Part shown: positions 52,001 to 64,000 of the stretch, one piece after another
How positions within the stretch are numbered: position 1 is the first letter of the stretch
Layout: each line of letters starts with the position of its first letter
NCBI GenBank assembly: GCA_030141605.1
Contig: JAQGDQ010000448.1
Coordinates: 64,001-128,000, forward strand
Length of the DNA stretch: 64,000 bases
DNA from: Tubiluchus corallicola
Lineage: Eukaryota > Priapulida > Priapulimorpha > Priapulimorphida > Tubiluchidae
Direction of reading: 5' to 3'
The notes under the pieces: generated by a model
Told to the model about the DNA's origin: nothing
Database searches by the model: none
The model's input: only the letters and a program-made list of their open reading frames with translations
Program-made: the position numbers and the translations under genes

Positions 52001-52620
52001 CAAACTAAATTCATGCATTTCTTTTTTAGTCTGATTGGACACTGGTGAACTACAACCAAAATTTTACAATTAAAGCCCAAGCACAGGGGCAATATTGTGC
52101 AATATAATTATGCATACATGCATATCAAAGATGATTAATTTTTTTATTTTCTCGTAGTAACACAAGACATATTTTACAAAAAAATAAAGTTATATTAATT
52201 GAAAATAATTATATTTATCTCATGCGTCAGTGAAACTATGTACTAATATGTTACCTGACAAATAATATACATTAACATCACTAAGACAGACTAACTATAC
52301 ATGACATACTAAAGCATTACAGGGTTACAGCTGTAAAATGACTGTACAATTTGTCACAGTAACTAAAAAATTTTTAAGGTTAAACAAGCTATAAATCATT
52401 TAACGCAAATCATTAATGATTAATGATTTAATGAATCCTATTGTGAATTAGCGACAGTTTGCTTGTGAAAAGCTCATTTTTTTCATGAATGGCAGTTTTA
52501 TAGCTAATTTTGGACTTGGACAAACTTAATTTAAAAATTAAAAAAGTTCTCATAATAACGTTTATATGCTGCTCATGTATTTTTTACTACTTTTTAGTCA
52601 TAAAACAATTGCAAAAGCAC
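49046..52620. other. Intergenic region between the LINE and LC3
   Basis: About 3.6 kb of AT-rich DNA with no supported gene. A GC-richer patch at about 49125-49200 (containing GCCCACCGCAAGTCCGGGAC) stands out from its surroundings and may be a repeat fragment. The part nearest 52620 must include the LC3 3' UTR; a TTTATT (AATAAA on the LC3 strand) lies near 52143. Confidence 0.5.
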
Positions 52621-57780
<5,160 letters not shown>

Positions 57781-58059
57781 TATATCCCCAGATGAAAATT
57801 TCTTAATTGACACTGCAAAATAATTTAAGGAAGTTGGCTTTTTCTTGTAATTAGTGCCATGATTATTGAATTTTATTAATCTTTGTGCTTTTTCTTGAAC
57901 TGTTTATTTATAAGAAAACGTCATGGTCACGTGCTTTATTTACAATTGTAGTTTCGGAGATCACCGCTAGGTGAAGGGCACAATGGCGTCAAGAAACAAG
58001 ATATTGCATTCAGTGGCAAAAAAGACTAAAATTCGTTGGTGAATTAAATTCTCGCAAGC
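57781..58059. promoter_or_regulatory. Divergent promoter interval of LC3 and PHKA
   Basis: Only 279 bp separate the LC3 ATG (minus) and the PHKA ATG (plus), so both promoters and 5' UTRs must lie here unless upstream non-coding exons exist. GTCACGTG at 57926-57933 is an E-box matching eight of the ten bases of the CLEAR element (GTCACGTGAC) bound by TFEB-type factors. No TATA box is clear. Shared control is inference. Confidence 0.65.
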
Positions 58060-61000
58060 ATGAGAAGTAGAAGTAATTCGGGCGTTCGGCTAGATTATTA
58101 CCAACGAATTCTGCACGCAACAATTATAAGATTTCAGGTAATATGGGATTATCTCCGCCTTCGAATTTTGCTAGCTATATATCAAGTGCGTACTAGTGCG
58201 TATCTGCACATCAGTACCATCATTGTTGGTTTCTACAGTCGTTGTTGTTATTTTGGCATCACTTGTGTTTGGTTGATGTTAATTATTTATTGTCATTTTT
58301 AGCACCCGGTAACTGGCTTGTTGCCTGCTTCACCAGACAATCCTCATGGCTGGGTGAGAGATAATTTGTATGCAGCTATATCCATCTGGGCACTGGCATT
58401 AGCTTACAAGAAAAATGCCGACTTGGACGAAGATAGAGCGAAAGGATATGAACTCGATCAGGTAGTTGAATGTGAATTGTGATATTGTGTTATTAAAGCT
58501 CACATTATATTTTGAAGTACACTAAAGTTTCAGTATAAAAGAAAAACAACAACAACATCCCCAACTACAAGTTTCTCATGCTTTTATTCATGTTTGTCAA
58601 AAGTGAGCGTCAAAGTGATTCTCCAATTGTGACTAAGCCAGTGCTGCATAGTAACTTCTGTTCTAAGACATTGTCAGGCCAGGATGGTGACACAGTGGTG
58701 TATATATTTTACCTATAGTATTTCAGTGTTCGTAACTCCAATTTTCAGTCAATAATAAGTGATGAGTTCGTGAGATTTGGCAGCTAGTTTCTTTGTATTA
58801 GAGACTGGAAACAAATAATTAATTAACTATGCAAGATATTAGTATATTGTTTTAATATTATATAGGAATATATTATTTATTGCAATGCTAATTACTTCCA
58901 TATTTTTAACCAAACTAATTGTTTTGATGACTGCTGAAGCTTTAACTGTCTATCGTATGTTACCTACCCCACAAACAAAATAGTTATATATAATATATAA
59001 AATTGGTGTAATTTTTAGGGTTAAGTTACTTCAAGGAGCAGTAAAGGGTTTTGTAGTTTGTTTAATTAAAAAAAACTTGCTTAAATGTTAAATTTGATAT
59101 GTAAATTTGGTATGCTGTGCTTTATGTATCTATTGTAGTTAATTGTTATTATTGCTGCAATGCTGATTTTGTTAGTTAGAAAAGTATTTCTTAGTTTGTG
59201 GCTAAAATCAGTCAGTGGAACATTTTTTGCAGAGTGTTGTGAAGATAATGCGTGGACTTCTCAGTTGCATGATGCTCCAGGTTGACAAGCTAGAGAGATT
59301 CAAATATTCTCAGAGCCCAAGAGATGCATTACATGCCAAGTACAACATTAACAACTTCAAGAGTGTCGTTGGTGACTATGAGTGGGGGCATCTTCAGATT
59401 GATGCCACATCTCTGTATTTGCTTATGCTGTCACAAATGACAGCTTCAGGTAATTAATGCTCCACTTGTACACAAATTCAGGTTATGAGTTTTTTCATTT
59501 TACATAAAACACTCAAAATGTTACCACATTTAATAGGAAGATAGATGCCAGTGTGCAAGTTCTTGGTTAAAAATAGTTGCAGGAAAAGAATCTATGTAAA
59601 TAATTGCTGATCTTTAATGTCAATATTTTGGCATCTCAGTGCAGATTATTATCAGGATTGAACTTTATTTGAATATTACTTTATCAGCCTACTTAATGAC
59701 TTCTACAAGAAAAGTCAAAATATTAGCAATAGGTTAATTTAATTTTTTTAAATTAGTAGTATTGCTTTCATTGTAAAGACATAAAAGTGTACACTACAGT
59801 TTACAGCTACCTGCTGTTTATATGGTTTATACAGCTACACTTTTACAATATACATATTAGGGCACATGCATCATGCTTGTATAGAACTCGAAGTTAGAAA
59901 AATTAAACTTAAGTAATCAAACTTTTAAAGGTAATTTTACATCTGCACCAGAAATTTGTTTCTGCAGCTTGGACTGTAGCTTTGGAGTTCATATAATTGT
60001 ATAGAAACCTTTCATAAACTATTGTTTTCTTTAGTATATTGGTTTTTTCTAGGATTGCAGATTATTTTCACACTCGATGAAGTGGCCTTGATACAAAACC
60101 TCGTCTTTTACATTGAAGCTGCATATCGCATCCCTGACTATGGAATTTGGGAGAGGGGTGATAAAACCAATCATGGCCTGCCAGAGCTCAATGCTAGTTC
60201 TATAGGAATGGCTAAAGTAAGGCTTTAATTGTGTAGTGCTATTGGCAAGTAAGTCATCCACTGCATTATAAGTTTGGCTTGCCTGTATGCTTTCATTGTC
60301 AAAGATATTATCCTGTTTTTGCTGTTCAATTGTAAAACAATAATTTGTGTGGCTTTATAAGTAAAACTATAATTTCTTGAGAATAAATGAATTGAATTAT
60401 CATTTGCAAAAATGTTTTATCTATTGTCTGCATTCATTTTGTGTTGCAGTCATTGGTAGTTTTTAATAATTTTGTTCATTAACCCATTTGCAGTTTTTTG
60501 CTCTCATAGCATACTGCTAATGTAAGCCATCGGATAATGGTACATTTAATTTACCAATTTACTGTCAAAATTATACATACTTGTGTAGCTGCGTCTCTTT
60601 AGTTAATTTTCATCTAAATGCCTTGTTGGAAGTCTCATAGTATTTACTTAAAGACTTTGTGACTCCTGTGTCACTTGTTTTTTGCTTTCAATATTTTGCT
60701 GATGTGTCAACATTTAAACACATGTAAAGAACAAATTTTGTAAACTTAACAACAAAAGATATGAAGATATCCTATTTTTTCACGTTTCTAAAATCTGAAA
60801 CTACGTGAGTTTAATAACTAAAATCATGTTTTAGGCTGCTCTAGAATCTATCAATGACATGGATTTGTTCGGCGCACGTGGAGGACCTGCATCTGTCATT
60901 CACGTTCTTGCAGATGAGACTCAACATTGCCAGGCTGTGTTAGAATCTATGTTGCCCAGAGAATCGAATTCTAAAGTACTTTTGTCTGTTTAGTTTTCGT

Positions 61001-63758
61001 ATTAATTTATAGTTGCTACATGTTTTGGGACAGCTTATAGACAAAGTAAAATTTAGTAATTGAAAGTCATTTTGAAGGTGAAGTTTACTGTTATATGAAG
61101 AGACCAAAGGTGATTAACTTCGTATATTTAGGAAGTTGATGCGGCATTGCTTGGTGTTGTTAGCTTTCCTGCTTTTGCTGTCGAAGATACAGATTTAATT
61201 GTGCACACAAAAGAAGAAATTATCAAAAAGTTACAGGTATTTATTGGACTTTTTATCTATATTTTTTTCTAACTTAAAAGGTATTTGAATAATTATATAG
61301 AAAATGCTAACAAATAAAAGCAAATTGGCCTAATTTAACCTTTCGCTTGAAATCAGTCTGACACTGTATTGCATAGTCTGGACTATGGATAACAAAAAAT
61401 ACGCAAGTGATTATGTTTCGCAGTATACTTTATTTAACTAAATGTAGTTGCGTTTGCTAACAAACAAATGTATTTTAATATATGAAAGAAATGATGACCT
61501 AATATGATATATGGTAAATAATGACCTAAAATTTTAGGGCCGATACGGATGCAGGCGATTTCTTAGAGATGGGTATAAGACAGCTAGAGAGGTACTGTAA
61601 AGCATTCTTTGTAATTTTTTGAAATTTTTCGCTTTTTTACTTTTGTTATTATTTTGTGATAAGATAGATGAATGCATCATTAGTTTTTCAAAAATGCTTA
61701 GATGATAGTAAATTATGTTTTCTTGAATATATTTCGGTATCACGTTATTTTTGTATTGTGTAATGGCTATGATAATTTGTATATGTTTGCTACATAATTT
61801 GAAAAATAATTTTGGAAATTTTTTCTCCATTAGTTTGCTGAATGTGAAAAAAGCTTTTATAGGATGTGCTGTGAAGTTTAGTGTTTTCTATTTATCCTAT
61901 CATCCTTTATTTATTTTGCCATACCATGCCTGGCACAATTATCTTTTCATATCGGTTGTCAAAAAATTTTGTTTTAAATTTTGTGTTAACCAGTAACTAG
62001 TAGAAATACTTTTCTATAAATTAGCTAAGTTTGCACTATTTGCTGAAGTCTATAACATAACCAAATGTTACCATCGGTTATACACAGTGCCGGATTATGA
62101 TCTTTTGGGGTCCATACGCTAATGAAATTATAGACCTCACATCAGACGGAGCCACCCTGTAACTCGCCCGTGCCCCGTCTTGAATATTTTTTACTCGTGA
62201 TATATTTTAGCAACATTTACATAGCCTCAAGTAAACTTATTACAAATTCTTTAAATAAACTAGAACAGCTAGTTTTGTTTGTCAATAAAAATATTCTTTG
62301 AGATATATCACCATTTATTGCAAACCAAATCATCACATTTCAACACAACTGTAGTGAGAAAACTGATTTTTTTTACCAAATGTTATGAAAGTCTGAGGGC
62401 CCCCAAGCTAAAGTGACCCTAGGTTGTAATCTATACTAGCCTATAGGATATATCAGCCCTGGTTATACAGTTTTAATTTTCAACCAACCAACAATTCCTT
62501 TTCCTTATTTGCGACATTGTACACATCCATTTGCCAGAAAATTTTGAGCGGTGATGTGTTACTATTTCAGGATCCACATCGCTTGCATTATGAGCCATGG
62601 GAATTACATGTGTTTGAGAATATTGAATGCGAATGGCCATTATTCTTCTGCTACTTACTACTAGACAGTCTTTTCAGGGGCGACAAGGAAATGGTAACGT
62701 CAGAAATTTTTAATTCGTTTTTAATTTTTAATGACAAAGACTTCCTCAGTTCATGAATGTCACTACACATCACGTCATTTACCAATTTTATGGGATAAAT
62801 TTACAGTGTAATTAAAATCCATATCATTTTGGTGTAACATTAATTTATTATTTGTTCTCAGTATGCCTAGCATTAGTTTCTGTGATAATTTTGAGAAATG
62901 TTTAAAAATACCATAGTTCTGCATTCAACATTCAAGGTTCTGATTTCAAGCTTCACTTTGGTCATAAATTAATTTTGTTTTAATACTTCAGGCTGAAGAA
63001 TATTTTGAAGCTTTGGAAGAATTGGTTATTGTATCAGATAGTGGGATGAAATTATTACCTGAGATGTATGCTGTTCCACCAGATAAGGTAAATCGTTTAT
63101 TATAGTTTCACTGTTTTTTTTTTACTTTAAGTTAGATACGATTATTACTAAAGACATTGCTCTGCATTTATTTTCTATTTAGGTGGAAAATGAGAAAAAC
63201 GATCCACATAGTGAGCCCAGGATTGCTGTTGGGAAGATACCGCAAATGTGGGGTCAGTCTTTGTACATAACCAGCTGTCTGTTAAAAGAAGGCTTTATAG
63301 CTGTTGGCGAGATTGACCCCATGAATCGTCGTTTAGTTACAGAAAAAAAACCGGACTTGGTCGTGCAAGGTATGATGCTAGTATTGCCAGAAAAGAAAAA
63401 CGAATTTATTGTAGAGTTGTTTGTTTACTTGTAGAATTTAGATATTTTTTGTGCAGGCAGAGGTAATTCAATTAACATTTTGTGGCCAAAATTAAAAACT
63501 TTGCATAGATGGTGAAACTTGTTTATCCTACAGGTATTTTTTGATGTAATGACAGCTAAAAACCACTAGCTTCTCAGTCTAACAGTTTGCACATGTTTTT
63601 ATTTGTCCATGTGTTTATTTCAGTTGTTATCCTGGCAGAGGATCGGACAATACAAGCAAAATTAAAAGAATACGACTTTGATGTTGACTGTGCGGAGGAC
63701 GTTAAGCCTATTGAAGTCCTTCCAGCGAGGATACTCAGTGAAATATATGCACAACTAG
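58060..63758 (+). CDS. PHKA: Phosphorylase b kinase regulatory subunit alpha, N-terminal part
   Basis: This is the regulatory subunit of the cytosolic kinase that activates glycogen phosphorylase. Coding exons in view: 58060-58137, 58303-58461, 59233-59449, 60053-60216, 60835-60975, 61132-61236, 61538-61591, 62571-62693, 62992-63087, 63183-63369, 63624-63758. All are GT..AG and in frame; about 486 residues. The rest of a protein of about 1,200 residues lies beyond the window. The start [12 protein letters not shown] is that of alpha subunits rather than beta. The visible part is the glucoamylase-like (alpha/alpha) domain: [83 protein letters not shown] with [44 protein letters not shown] and GEIDPMNRR. 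Intron 7 contains a hAT-like element. Confidence 0.96.
62085..62461. mobile_element. hAT-like non-autonomous element, 377 bp, in PHKA intron 7
   Basis: The left end CAGTGCCGGATTATGA is of the CAGNGCCGG type known from hAT elements. The right end, reverse-complemented, begins CAGGGCTGAT. GGGGTCC near the left end and GGGCCCCC near the right add subterminal complementarity. Identical 8-bp flanks GTTATACA (62077-62084 and 62462-62469) are the target duplication. There is no coding capacity, and its ends differ from those of the two ONECUT-intron elements, so it is a separate hAT family. Confidence 0.85.
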
Positions 63759-64000
63759 GTGCAGTATTAGTACTGTGTACTATATTTTAGTGCTGTAGAC
63801 TATTATATATAATATGCTATGAATATACTATGTATATTATATAACATGTATAATATATGTATATTATTTTGTATTAGGTGCAGTATTATTTATCTGTATC
63901 ATTATTTAAGGTTTATAAATTGCTCATTCCATTAGGACAGTGAAACATTAGCTAAGTAACTGTATCAATGTTGGTCACAGATATTTTTAAAAGCTTATTT
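63759..64000 (+). other. Start of PHKA intron 11, AT-rich
   Basis: After the donor G|GTGCAG the sequence is dominated by TATAT-type palindromic words at 63800-63870. A copy of the donor-site words TAGGTGCAGTATTA recurs about 119 bp downstream. No further exon is visible before the window ends. Confidence 0.6.

Overview
The window is nuclear DNA from an animal. It is AT-rich, carries multi-exon genes with GT..AG introns, and has abundant transposon debris. Five protein-coding genes can be read exon by exon, and all have clear animal orthologues: a ONECUT cut-homeobox transcription factor, a TMEM30/CDC50 flippase subunit, the SAGA/ATAC adaptor TADA3, an LC3-type ATG8 and the N-terminal part of a phosphorylase kinase alpha subunit. 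The intron sizes, the divergence from vertebrate proteins and the transposon types suggest an invertebrate, probably a marine bilaterian. I cannot name the phylum from this window.

Layout: ONECUT (+) occupies 464-21931 as two coding exons split by a 19.9-kb intron. That intron holds a tRNA-like SINE head, two hAT-type non-autonomous elements with 8-bp target duplications, and a foldback-like structure made of many 15-17 bp units. After about 7 kb of intergenic DNA with a LINE tail, TMEM30 (+, eight coding exons, 28870-37129) faces TADA3 (-, nine coding exons, 46594-39030) tail to tail. A 5'-truncated LINE with 9-bp target duplications (47427-49036) lies between TADA3 and LC3. LC3 (-, four exons, 57780-52621) has a decayed second LINE in intron 1 and long microsatellites in intron 3. 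Only 279 bp separate the LC3 start codon from that of PHKA (+, 58060 onward, eleven exons in view, truncated by the window edge), so the two genes appear to share a divergent promoter.

The genes are housekeeping or developmental and do not form a pathway cluster. The only functional pairing suggested by layout is LC3/PHKA: autophagy and glycogen breakdown, head to head over a CACGTG box that resembles the TFEB/CLEAR element. I found no CRISPR array, rRNA, confident functional tRNA or clearly novel gene system. The most unexplained structures are the 18.8-20.1 kb inverted array, its dispersed core repeat, and the 85-bp tandem duplication that copies the TADA3 stop codon region.
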